Source: Pseudomonas sp. Irchel 3E20
GTDB lineage: Bacteria > Pseudomonadota > Gammaproteobacteria > Pseudomonadales > Pseudomonadaceae
DNA length: 64,000 nt
Direction: 5' to 3'
Assembly: GCF_900187645.1 (NCBI RefSeq)
Contig: NZ_FYEE01000002.1
Coordinates: 442,639-506,638 of the forward strand
The notes beneath the pieces are model-generated. The model was not told the origin of the DNA and did no database searches. It saw nothing but the letters and a program-made list of their open reading frames with translations. Below, one piece after another: positions 17,932 to 25,777 of this stretch (positions within the stretch are counted from its first letter, which is position 1; the number at the start of each line of letters is the position of its first letter). The position numbers were made by a program, and so were the translations under genes.

Positions 17932-19143
17932 TCAGACCCGCGCCGCCGTCACGGCCGCCGAGCCCCAGGTGGTTCTCCAGCGGCGCTTGACCCCGTGCAG
18001 GCCGAACCACGCCAGCACGCCGAGGCTGGCGAACAGCCACAGGGCCAGTTGATAGCTGCCGCTGCTTTGCTTGATCGCGCCCATGCCCGCGGCGAGGGCG
18101 AAGCCGCCGATGCCACCGGCCATGCCGATCAGCCCGGTCATGACGCCGATCTCCCGGGCAAAGCGCTGGGGCACCAGTTGGAACACCGCGCCATTACCCG
18201 CACCGAGGCCGAGCATGGTGCACACAAACAGGGCCAGGGCCGCATAGGAACTGGGCAGGTTGAACCCCACGGCCGCCATGCACACCGCCGCCACGCTGTA
18301 CATGCCCAGCAGGGTGCGGATGCCGCCAAAGCGGTCGGCCAGGGCACCGCCCAGGGGCCGCATCAGGCTGCCGCCGAACACGCATGCGGCGGTGTAGTAG
18401 CCGGCGGTCACTGGGTTGAGGCCGTACTGGTCGTTGAAGTAGCCGGGCAGGGCGCTGGCCAACCCAATGAAGCCGCCAAAGGTCACGCTGTAGAAAAACA
18501 TGAACCACCAAGTGTCGCGGTCGCCCAGGGCCTTGAGGTAGTCGGCCAGGGATTTGGCCTTGGGCCGGTGCGGGGCGTTTTTCGCGGCCCAGGCGAACAC
18601 GATCAGGGTCAGGGCCAGCGGGATCAGGGCAAAGCCGAACACATTGCTCCAGCCGTAGGCCGCCGCTAGCACCGGGGCGATCAGCGCCGCCAGCACGGTG
18701 CCCGAGTTGCCTGCCCCGGCGATGCCCATGGCCTTGCCCTGGTGCTGTGGCGGATACCACTGGGACGCCAGCGGCAAGGCCACCGCGAACGACGCCCCGG
18801 CCATGCCCAGGAACAGGCCCAGTAGCAGCGCTTGTTCGTAGCTGTGGATGCCCAGTTTCCAGGCGCCGAACAGGGCGCAGATAACGATCACCTGGCCGAT
18901 GATGCCGGCCGTCTTGGGCGACAGGCGATCGGCCAGCAGGCCCATGGCGAAGCGCAATACGGCGCCGGCAAGGATGGGCGTGGCCACCACCAGGCCCCGT
19001 TGTTGAGTGGTCAGTTGCAGGTCGGTGGCGATTTGCACTGCCAACGGGCCCAGCAGGTACCAGACCATGAAACTCAAGTCGAAGTAGAGAAACGCCGCGA
19101 ACAGGGTCGGGGTGTGGCCGGATTTCCAGAAGCTTGAATTCAT
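17932..19143 (-). CDS. nitrate/nitrite transporter, MFS NarK/NasA type
   Basis: A 403-residue major-facilitator protein with twelve hydrophobic segments. It includes the nitrate-signature-like GAGNSGTVLAAL and GAGNGAVFQLVPQRF regions and the SLMRPLGGALADRFGG loop. It imports nitrate for assimilation. The ATG at 19143 follows GAGGTG. It is the first structural gene after the ANTAR leader, so its expression should depend on NasT antitermination. The counterpart in P. aeruginosa is PA1783. Confidence 0.94.
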   Translation of the reverse strand: MNSSFWKSGHTPTLFAAFLYFDLSFMVWYLLGPLAVQIATDLQLTTQQRGLVVATPILAGAVLRFAMGLLADRLSPKTAGIIGQVIVICALFGAWKLGIHSYEQALLLGLFLGMAGASFAVALPLASQWYPPQHQGKAMGIAGAGNSGTVLAALIAPVLAAAYGWSNVFGFALIPLALTLIVFAWAAKNAPHRPKAKSLADYLKALGDRDTWWFMFFYSVTFGGFIGLASALPGYFNDQYGLNPVTAGYYTAACVFGGSLMRPLGGALADRFGGIRTLLGMYSVAAVCMAAVGFNLPSSYAALALFVCTMLGLGAGNGAVFQLVPQRFAREIGVMTGLIGMAGGIGGFALAAGMGAIKQSSGSYQLALWLFASLGVLAWFGLHGVKRRWRTTWGSAAVTAARV

Positions 19144-19236
19144 CGTGCACCTCAGGGGTCGAGAGTCTTGGAGGGAGTCATCGAGATGCGCCGGTTGTCG
19201 GCCGCACCACCGGCCCCGTGCGGTGGGGCCAGAACG

Positions 19237-19318
19237 AAAAAACGCCGCAACCCCGGTGGCTTTGGCCGTGGAGGGTGCGACGTCTTTGTCGTAGGTGGGG
19301 CAACCGCCGTTGGTTACC
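19237..19318 (-). promoter_or_regulatory. nas leader: ANTAR-type antitermination RNA with intrinsic terminator
   Basis: Read on the minus strand, the leader first forms a 7-bp hairpin GGTAACC - AACGGC - GGTTGCC (19318-19299). A second hairpin CGAC - AAAGAC - GTCG follows (19291-19278). Both have six-base loops with A at position 1 and G at position 4, the hallmark of RNA targets of ANTAR proteins. The 3' strand of the second hairpin is also the 5' base of a terminator, CGTCGCACCC...GGGTTGCGGCG followed by TTTTTT (19282-19237). Forming the second hairpin and the terminator is therefore mutually exclusive. NasT, encoded just upstream, is the expected binder. Confidence 0.88.
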
Positions 19319-19357
19319 TGTGTGTTGGCTTAAGCCAGATTTGTGCCAACTTGCACG

Positions 19358-19933
19358 TCAGCTGAGCATGTCGCTCATGGCGATGATCTGTTCGGCCACC
19401 TGAATCAACTTTTGCTGGCGGCTCATGGCCTGGCGGCGCATCAGGGTGTAAGCCTCGTCTTCCTTGCAGTCCTTCATTTTCATCAGCAAGCCCTTGGCCA
19501 GTTCGATGCGCTTGCGTTCGGCCAGTTGCTGGTCGCGGGCATGGAGTTGGGCGCGCAGGGCCTGGTCGCTCTCAAAGCGCGCCATGGCGACGTCGAGGAT
19601 CGGTTGCAGGCGCGTAGCCAGGATGCCTTCGACGATATAGGCGCTGACCCCGGCCTTGATGGCCTGGCGCATCACCGCCGGGTCGTGTTCGTCGGTGAAC
19701 ATCACGATGGGCCGGGGCTGGTCGCGGCTGACCAGCACCACTTGCTCCATCACGTCGCGGCTGGGGGATTGGGTGTCGATCAGCACCACATCGGGGCGCA
19801 CGCTTTCGACGCGGGCGGGCAGGTCGATGGTCAGGCCCGATTCGTCGAGCACCTCGAAACCGGCTTCCACCAGCGCCGCTTTCAGGCGCCCGACTTTGTT
19901 CGCGGTGTCGTTGATAAGCAGGATGCGCAACAT
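19358..19933 (-). CDS. nasT: NasT, ANTAR-domain transcription antiterminator
   Basis: A 191-residue protein with an N-terminal receiver-like domain (about 1-120) and a C-terminal ANTAR RNA-binding domain (about 130-190, IELAKGLLMKMKDCKEDEAYTLMRRQAM). NasT binds two-hairpin leader RNAs and prevents termination upstream of nitrate genes when nitrate is present. Without nitrate it is held by NasS. Start at 19933, 14 bp after the nasS stop, so nasS-nasT form one unit. Its probable RNA target is the leader at 19237-19318. Confidence 0.95.
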   Translation of the reverse strand: MLRILLINDTANKVGRLKAALVEAGFEVLDESGLTIDLPARVESVRPDVVLIDTQSPSRDVMEQVVLVSRDQPRPIVMFTDEHDPAVMRQAIKAGVSAYIVEGILATRLQPILDVAMARFESDQALRAQLHARDQQLAERKRIELAKGLLMKMKDCKEDEAYTLMRRQAMSRQQKLIQVAEQIIAMSDMLS

Positions 19934-19947
19934 GCTCTGGGTTCCTG

Positions 19948-21159
19948 TCAGCGGCGGGCGAGAAGGGCGGGGCTGTCGCTCAGGGCGTGCAGCTTGAAGC
20001 CGCGGGCGTAGCCGGCCGGGTCGCTGCCGTTCCAGGTGATGCCGTCGATCAATTGGCTGCTGCGCATGTCCCCTTGCGTGGCGTCGATGCCCAGGGCCTG
20101 CGCGGCTTGGCGGTAGAGCGCCAGTTGCTGGACCTGGGTGGCCACGGCCAGGTAATCCGGGTCGTCGCGCAGCAGGCCCCAGCGGCGGAATTGGGTCATG
20201 AACCACATGCCGTCGGACAGGTACGGCAGGTTGACCGCGCCGGCCCCGTGAAAACGCACGGCGTGGGGGTCTTGCCAACTGTTGCCCAGGCCATCGGTGT
20301 ACTCGCCCGACAGGCGCGGGGCGATGCATTCCAGCGGCGCGTCGAGGTATTGCGGGGCGCTGAGCAACTGCGCGGTGCTGCGGCGGTTTTGCGGGCTCTG
20401 TTCGATAAAGCGGCTGGCTTCGAGGATCGCCATCACCAGGGCCCGGGCGGTATTGGGGTACTGCTCGACAAAGGCGCGGGTGCAGCCCAGGACTTTTTCC
20501 GGGTGGTCGGGCCAGATGCTCTGCGAGGTGGCCAGGGTAAAGCCCAAGCCTTGGCGTACCGCGCTGGCGCTCCAGGGCTCGCCCACGCAGAAGCCGTCGA
20601 TGCGCCCGGCCTGCAGGTGGGCGACCATTTGCGGCGGCGGCACCACCACGCTTTTGACGTCGTGCAGCGGGTCGATGCCCTGGCTCGCGAGCCAGTAATA
20701 CAGCCACATGGCGTGGGTGCCGGTGGGGAAGGTCTGGGCGAAGGTCAGCTTTGCGCGGCTTTGGTGCACGCGCCGGTGCAGCGCCTCAGGACCGGTCACG
20801 CCAGCGCCTTGCAGACCGTGGGAGAGGTTGATGCTCTGACCGTTCTGGTTCAGGCCCATCAGCACCGCCATGTCGTTGGCCGCCACGCCGCCGATGCCCA
20901 GGTGCACGGCGTAGATCAGGCCGTAGAGGCTGTGGGCGGCGTCCAGTTCGCCGCTGACCAGGTTGTCCCGCAGGTTGGCCCAGGAGGCTTGGCGCTTGAG
21001 GTTCAGGCTCAAGCCGTAAGGTTGGGCGAAGCCCTGGGTGGCGGCGACCACCACTGAGGCGCAATCGCTCAGGGCCATGAACCCCAGGTTGACTGTGGTT
21101 TTTTCCGGCGCGTCACTGCCGTTGACCCAGGCCAGCGGCCCGGGGAGGAAGTCATTCAT
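19948..21159 (-). CDS. nasS: NasS, cytoplasmic nitrate sensor
   Basis: A 403-residue protein of the NrtA/SsuA-like nitrate-binding family. It has the conserved opening VNLGFMALSDCASVVVAA, GLNQNGQSINLS and CVGEPWSASAVRQGLG. No signal peptide is present (it starts MNDFLPGPLAW), which fits a cytoplasmic sensor rather than an ABC-transporter binding protein. Known NasS proteins hold NasT inactive until nitrate binds. It is the promoter-proximal gene of the nas block. No ABC permease or ATPase genes accompany it, supporting the sensor role. Confidence 0.93.
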   Translation of the reverse strand: MNDFLPGPLAWVNGSDAPEKTTVNLGFMALSDCASVVVAATQGFAQPYGLSLNLKRQASWANLRDNLVSGELDAAHSLYGLIYAVHLGIGGVAANDMAVLMGLNQNGQSINLSHGLQGAGVTGPEALHRRVHQSRAKLTFAQTFPTGTHAMWLYYWLASQGIDPLHDVKSVVVPPPQMVAHLQAGRIDGFCVGEPWSASAVRQGLGFTLATSQSIWPDHPEKVLGCTRAFVEQYPNTARALVMAILEASRFIEQSPQNRRSTAQLLSAPQYLDAPLECIAPRLSGEYTDGLGNSWQDPHAVRFHGAGAVNLPYLSDGMWFMTQFRRWGLLRDDPDYLAVATQVQQLALYRQAAQALGIDATQGDMRSSQLIDGITWNGSDPAGYARGFKLHALSDSPALLARR

Positions 21160-21236
21160 GGGTAAGCTCCAATACAGGGCCAGGGTGCATAAAAAAGCGC
21201 CACTGAGATAAAACCGGTCAGCCAAGGCTTTGAAAC

Positions 21237-21261
21237 CTGTGGGAGCGAGCCTGCTCGCGAC
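21237..21261. repeat. REP-type element
   Basis: CTGTGGGAGCGAGCCTGCTCGCGAC: the GTGGGAGCGAGC-CT-GCTCGCGA form of the Pseudomonas REP family, a single copy in the nasS-pyrD gap. Related copies occur at 32559, 34872 and 63518. Confidence 0.7.
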
Positions 21262-21458
21262 TCGGACCGGCGCGGGTATTTGCGTGGGCAAAAAAACCTG
21301 GCGCGACCCTGTTGCTGTTTTTGGCCCCAGTGTCGATGGCGTGAACGGTGCAAGGCATATGCCATGCCCGGATGATTTCGCCCCATGCCTCGCGTGCGAG
21401 GGGCTAGCCCGGCTATAATCGCCGCCTCTTTTTGCCGCCCGTCGAGTCCATCGCGCCC

Positions 21459-22484
21459 ATGTACACCCTGGCCCGTCAGCTGTTGTTCAAACTTTCCCCG
21501 GAAACCTCCCACGATCTGTCCCTGGACCTGATCGGCGCGGGCGGGCGTTTGGGCCTCAACGGCTTGCTGTGCAAGGCCCCGGCGAAGATGCCGGTGACCG
21601 TCATGGGGCTGGACTTCCCCAACCCGGTGGGCCTGGCCGCAGGCCTGGACAAGAACGGCGCGGCTATCGACGGTTTTTCCCAACTGGGTTTTGGCTTTGT
21701 CGAAATCGGCACCATCACCCCGCGCCCGCAACCGGGCAACCCCAAGCCGCGGATCTTCCGCCTGCCCGAAGCCGAGGCGATCATCAACCGCATGGGCTTT
21801 AACAACCTGGGCGTGGATCACCTGCTGGCCCGCGTGGCGGCGGCCAAGTACCGGGGCATCCTGGGTATCAATATCGGCAAGAACTTCGACACCCCGGTCG
21901 AGCGCGCGGTGGACGACTACCTGATTTGCTTGAACAAGGTCTACGCCCACGCCAGCTACGTGACGGTCAACGTCAGCTCGCCCAACACCCCGGGCCTGCG
22001 CAGCCTGCAATTTGGTGACTCCCTCAAGCAACTGCTCCAGGCCCTGCGCCAGCGCAAGGATGAACTGGCCCAGATGCACGGCAAGCAGGTGCCGTTGGCG
22101 ATCAAGATCGCCCCGGACATGAGCGACGAGGAAACCATCGAAGTCGCCCGGGCGTTGATCGAAACCGGCATGGATGCGGTGATCGCCACCAACACCACCC
22201 TGAGCCGCGTTGGCGTCGAAGGCATGGAGTTCGGTGACGAGGCTGGCGGCCTCTCCGGCGCCCCGGTGCGCGACAAGAGCACCCACACCGTCAAGGTGCT
22301 GGCCGCGGAGCTGGCCGGGCGCTTGCCGATCATTGCCGTGGGCGGCATCACCGAAGGCAAGCACGCGGCTGAGAAAATCGCCGCCGGCGCGAGCCTGGTG
22401 CAGCTGTATTCGGGCTTCATCTATAAGGGGCCGGCGCTGATTCGCCAATCGGTGGATGCCATCGCCGCATTGCCCAAGGCCTGA
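21459..22484 (+). CDS. pyrD: dihydroorotate dehydrogenase (quinone)
   Basis: A 341-residue class-2 enzyme oxidising dihydroorotate to orotate with ubiquinone in pyrimidine synthesis, membrane-associated through its N-terminal helices. Visible family blocks are [39 protein letters not shown], the [11 protein letters not shown] catalytic-loop region (with Ser) and GGITEGKHA plus SLVQLYSGF near the end. The ATG at 21459 gives [15 protein letters not shown], the normal N-terminus. It appears monocistronic, with rmf convergent downstream. Confidence 0.97.
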   Translation: MYTLARQLLFKLSPETSHDLSLDLIGAGGRLGLNGLLCKAPAKMPVTVMGLDFPNPVGLAAGLDKNGAAIDGFSQLGFGFVEIGTITPRPQPGNPKPRIFRLPEAEAIINRMGFNNLGVDHLLARVAAAKYRGILGINIGKNFDTPVERAVDDYLICLNKVYAHASYVTVNVSSPNTPGLRSLQFGDSLKQLLQALRQRKDELAQMHGKQVPLAIKIAPDMSDEETIEVARALIETGMDAVIATNTTLSRVGVEGMEFGDEAGGLSGAPVRDKSTHTVKVLAAELAGRLPIIAVGGITEGKHAAEKIAAGASLVQLYSGFIYKGPALIRQSVDAIAALPKA

Positions 22485-22500
22485 ACCCTGGCGCGCGGGC

Positions 22501-22527
22501 AATAAAAAGGGCTCCTTGAAGGAGCCC
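22501..22527 (-). terminator. intrinsic terminator for rmf
   Basis: GGGCTCC (22509-22515) pairs with GGAGCCC (22521-22527). On the minus strand the hairpin is followed by TTTTTATT. It lies about 85 bp after the rmf stop in the pyrD-rmf convergent region. Confidence 0.8.
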
Positions 22528-22612
22528 CTGGGCCGTAGCCCGCCGTCCGGATGGGACGTGCATGGTAAGGCGGTACGTCGTCAGATTGTGGTGTCGGAAT
22601 AAGTGCCCTGTG

Positions 22613-22828
22613 TTAGCCGACGGCGTGAAGTTCGTTGAGTCTATGGATGCCCGCAGTGCCAGTCATACCGTCCCAGTTGTCGCCGCGTCCCTCCCGCCAG
22701 CCGTTGATCCAGGCTTGGCGCACCGACGGTAGAGTAAAGGGGCAAAGCTCACGGGATTTACCACCAACGCCATATTGATATCCGCGCAAAAATGCTCTTT
22801 CCAACGGATCACGCTTAAGTCTTCTCAT
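22613..22828 (-). CDS. rmf: ribosome modulation factor
   Basis: A 71-residue basic protein with the family pattern RRLKRDPLERAFLRGYQYGV at residues 2-21 and RQAWINGWREGRGD. RMF dimerises 70S ribosomes into inactive 100S particles in stationary phase. Length (E. coli RMF is 55 aa, Pseudomonas about 70) and sequence agree. A strongly structured leader RNA precedes it. AGTGAGGG lies upstream of the ATG as a ribosome-binding site. Confidence 0.96.
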   Translation of the reverse strand: MRRLKRDPLERAFLRGYQYGVGGKSRELCPFTLPSVRQAWINGWREGRGDNWDGMTGTAGIHRLNELHAVG

Positions 22829-22957
22829 AGGGTGTTTCCCTCACTTGTTGACTGTAGGTGTAGCGTTGACCTCGTTTGAGGTCGGGCAGAGGGCTTCTGC
22901 CGTAGGCGGCTCGCGACGGGCGGCGAGCCAGGGTGTTGACGTCATTGCGGCGTCAAC
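22829..22957 (-). promoter_or_regulatory. rmf leader RNA with four tandem hairpins
   Basis: Going toward rmf on the minus strand there are four perfect stems: GTTGACG/CGTCAAC (22957-22935), GGCTCGC/GCGAGCC (22929-22908), GGCAGA/TCTGCC (22901-22885) and GACCTC/GAGGTC (22883-22868). A short single-stranded stretch then leads into the ribosome-binding site. A conserved structured RNA upstream of rmf in Pseudomonas has been described as the rmf RNA motif, and this region is very likely that element. How it regulates rmf is not known to me. Confidence 0.75.
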
Positions 22958-23369
22958 CTGTAGGGAGTTCTAACCAATGAGTCACATGCTGGGAATGATC
23001 GTTTTGTCATAAGCACGTCACAATATTGATGTTATGGCCATAAGTAGCGCAGGGCGTTTGGCTCGCCCCTCGGGCAAACCCCGCTATGATGAGGCTTACG
23101 CTGGATGATGAGGATCATTCTCCGATGCGAATGTCCCACCGTTTTGGTGCGGCAATATTCGACGAAGGGTCCGGATGTGACATCTTGTTGCACACATTTT
23201 TTATCTGCCCGGGCATTCAAGCTCTTTTAACCGTCTGGTTAGTCGAGCCGCCGGGGTGGGACGGCACAGTTTCGTGCCACGCGAGCGCTTCTTGAGAAAA
23301 GCGCTTGATTGAAAACCGAGCCGGCAATGCGTTGCCCGCTTACTTATTGCCAAAGGCCCTGGAATACCC
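22958..23369. promoter_or_regulatory. rmf / rlmKL divergent promoter region and rlmKL leader
   Basis: No gene is supported here. It holds a perfect 12-bp palindrome TTATGGCCATAA (23033-23044) and a possible -10 TATGAT near 23083-23088 toward rlmKL. Three hairpins lie close to the rlmKL start: GGCAC/GTGCC (23263-23278), AGCGCTT/AAGCGCT (23284-23305) and GGCAA/TTGCC (23323-23336). The last three would be in the rlmKL 5' UTR. Short open frames in this stretch look like chance. Confidence 0.5.
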
Positions 23370-25640
23370 ATGTCGGATCGTTACGAACTCTTCCTCACCT
23401 GCCCCAAAGGCCTCGAAGGCCTGCTGATCGAGGAAGCCGTCGGGCTTGGCCTTGAAGACGCACGCGAGCACACCTCCGCCGTGCGGGGCATGGCCGACAT
23501 GGAAACGGCTTATCGCCTGTGCCTGTGGTCGCGCCTGGCCAACCGGGTACTGCTGGTGCTCAAGCGCTTCCCGATGAAGGACGCCGAAGACCTCTACCAC
23601 GGCGTGCTGGACATCGAGTGGCAAGACCACATGCTCAGCGACGGCACCCTGGCGGTGGAGTTCAGCGGCCATGGTTCGGGCATCGACAACACTCACTTCG
23701 GCGCCTTGAAGGTCAAGGACGCCATTGTCGACAAACTGCGTACCCCCACGGGCGAGCGGCCGTCCATCGACAAGCTCAACCCGGACCTGCGCATTCACCT
23801 GCGCCTGGACCGCGGCGAAGCGATCCTCTCCCTCGACCTGTCCGGCCACAGCCTGCACCAGCGCGGTTATCGCCTGCAGCAGGGCGCCGCGCCGCTCAAG
23901 GAAAACCTCGCTGCCGCGATCCTGATCCGTGCGGGCTGGCCGCGCATTGCCGCCGAGGGCGGCGCCCTGGCCGACCCGATGTGCGGTGTCGGCACCTTCC
24001 TGGTGGAAGCGGCGATGATCGCTGCCGATATGGCGCCCAACCTGCGCCGCGAGCAGTGGGGCTTTACCGCGTGGCTGGGGCATGTGCCGGCGCTGTGGAA
24101 AAAACTCCACGAAGAAGCCAGTGCCCGCGCGGCGGCCGGCCTGGCCAAGCCGCCGCTGTGGATTCGCGGCTACGAGGCCGACCCACGGCTGATCCAACCG
24201 GGGCGCAACAACGTTGAACGCGCCGGTTTGAGCGAGTGGATCAAGATTTACCAGGGCGAAGTGGCCACCTTCGAGCCGCGCCCGGACCAGAACCAGAAAG
24301 GTCTGGTGATCTGCAACCCGCCCTACGGTGAGCGCCTGGGCGACGAGGCGAGCTTGCTCTACCTCTACCAGAACCTCGGCGAGCGGCTGCGCCAGGCCTG
24401 CCTGAACTGGGAAGCGGCGGTGTTCACCGGCGCCCCGGACCTGGGCAAGCGCATGGGCATCCGCAGCCACAAACAGTACTCGTTCTGGAACGGCGCGCTG
24501 CCGTGCAAGCTGCTGCTGATAAAAGTGCTGCCCGACCAGTTCGTTACCGGCGAGCGCCGCACCCCCGAGCAACGCCAGGCCGAGCGCGAGCAAGCGGCCT
24601 ACGATCAGGCCCCGGCCGAGCCGCAGGAGCGCCAGTACAACAAGAACGGCAACCCGATCAAACCCGCACCAGCCCCGGCGCCGGTGGTTGAGCAGGCGCG
24701 CCTGAGCGAGGGCGGGCAGATGTTCGCCAATCGCCTGCAGAAAAACCTCAAGCAACTGAGCAAGTGGGTCAAGCGCGAGGGTATCGACTGCTACCGCATC
24801 TACGACGCCGACATGCCCGAATACTCCATGGCCATCGACCTGTACCACGACTGGGTCCACGTCCAGGAGTACGTCGCGCCCAAGTCCATCGACCCGCAAA
24901 AAGCTTCGGCACGCATGTTCGATGCCCTGGCCGCGATTCCCCAGGCGCTGAACATCGACAAGAGCCGCGTGGTGGTCAAACGCCGCGAGCGCCAGAGCGG
25001 CACCAAGCAGTACGAGCGCCAGAGCGCCCAGGGCCAGTTCACCGAGGTGATGGAAGGGGGCGTCAAGTTGCTGGTCAACCTCACCGACTACCTCGACACC
25101 GGGCTGTTCCTCGACCACCGGCCCATGCGCCTGCGCATCCAAAAAGAAGCCGCGGGCAAGCGCTTCCTCAACCTCTACTGCTACACCGCCACCGCCAGCG
25201 TGCACGCCGCCAAGGGCGGCGCGCGCAGCACCACCAGCGTTGACCTGTCCAAGACCTACCTGGACTGGGCGCGGCGTAACCTGTCGCTCAACGGTTTCTC
25301 CGACAAGAACCGCTTGGAGCAGGGCGATGTGATGGTGTGGCTGGAGGCCTGCCGCGATGAGTTCGACCTGATCTTCATCGACCCGCCGACCTTTTCCAAC
25401 TCCAAGCGCATGGAAGGCATCTTCGACGTGCAGCGTGACCAGGTGCAGTTGATCGACCTGGCCATGGCACGCCTGGCGCCGGGCGGGGTGTTGTACTTCT
25501 CCAACAACTTCCGCAAGTTCGAGCTCGAAGACAACCTCACCCAGCGTTATGCCGTCGAGGAAATCACCGCGCAAACCCTCGACCCGGACTTTGCCCGTAA
25601 CGGCAAGATCCACCGCGCCTGGAAAATCACTGCCCGTTGA
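23370..25640 (+). CDS. rlmL: bifunctional 23S rRNA methyltransferase RlmKL
   Basis: A 756-residue fusion. An N-terminal THUMP domain (about 45-155) precedes the RlmL domain, with DPMCGVGTFLVEAA and the catalytic NPPYGERLGDE near residue 315; it makes m2G2445. The C-terminal RlmK domain has DYLDTGLFLDHRP, NLYCYTATASVHAA and DPPTFSNSKRM near residue 671; it makes m7G2069. The two-domain length is the normal one for gammaproteobacteria. The linker (about 390-440) is rich in Pro, Ala and Gln. The gene stands alone; its leader is hairpin-rich. Confidence 0.97.
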   Translation: MSDRYELFLTCPKGLEGLLIEEAVGLGLEDAREHTSAVRGMADMETAYRLCLWSRLANRVLLVLKRFPMKDAEDLYHGVLDIEWQDHMLSDGTLAVEFSGHGSGIDNTHFGALKVKDAIVDKLRTPTGERPSIDKLNPDLRIHLRLDRGEAILSLDLSGHSLHQRGYRLQQGAAPLKENLAAAILIRAGWPRIAAEGGALADPMCGVGTFLVEAAMIAADMAPNLRREQWGFTAWLGHVPALWKKLHEEASARAAAGLAKPPLWIRGYEADPRLIQPGRNNVERAGLSEWIKIYQGEVATFEPRPDQNQKGLVICNPPYGERLGDEASLLYLYQNLGERLRQACLNWEAAVFTGAPDLGKRMGIRSHKQYSFWNGALPCKLLLIKVLPDQFVTGERRTPEQRQAEREQAAYDQAPAEPQERQYNKNGNPIKPAPAPAPVVEQARLSEGGQMFANRLQKNLKQLSKWVKREGIDCYRIYDADMPEYSMAIDLYHDWVHVQEYVAPKSIDPQKASARMFDALAAIPQALNIDKSRVVVKRRERQSGTKQYERQSAQGQFTEVMEGGVKLLVNLTDYLDTGLFLDHRPMRLRIQKEAAGKRFLNLYCYTATASVHAAKGGARSTTSVDLSKTYLDWARRNLSLNGFSDKNRLEQGDVMVWLEACRDEFDLIFIDPPTFSNSKRMEGIFDVQRDQVQLIDLAMARLAPGGVLYFSNNFRKFELEDNLTQRYAVEEITAQTLDPDFARNGKIHRAWKITAR

Positions 25641-25777
25641 CCGCTGATTGGATCCATAGAGCCTTGTTTTTTAAAGGCTCTTGGTTCTTTTGGTGCTGGT
25701 CAAATTGATGGCAAATAGCTATAACTTCATCAAAGCCCCTGTGACGCCCCAACTCGCTGGCGTTGGAAGTTCTGCTT

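Noticed and set aside
23340..25613. A 757-codon open frame antisense to rlmKL
   Set aside because: Shadow of a clear RlmKL gene, with no domain recognisable.
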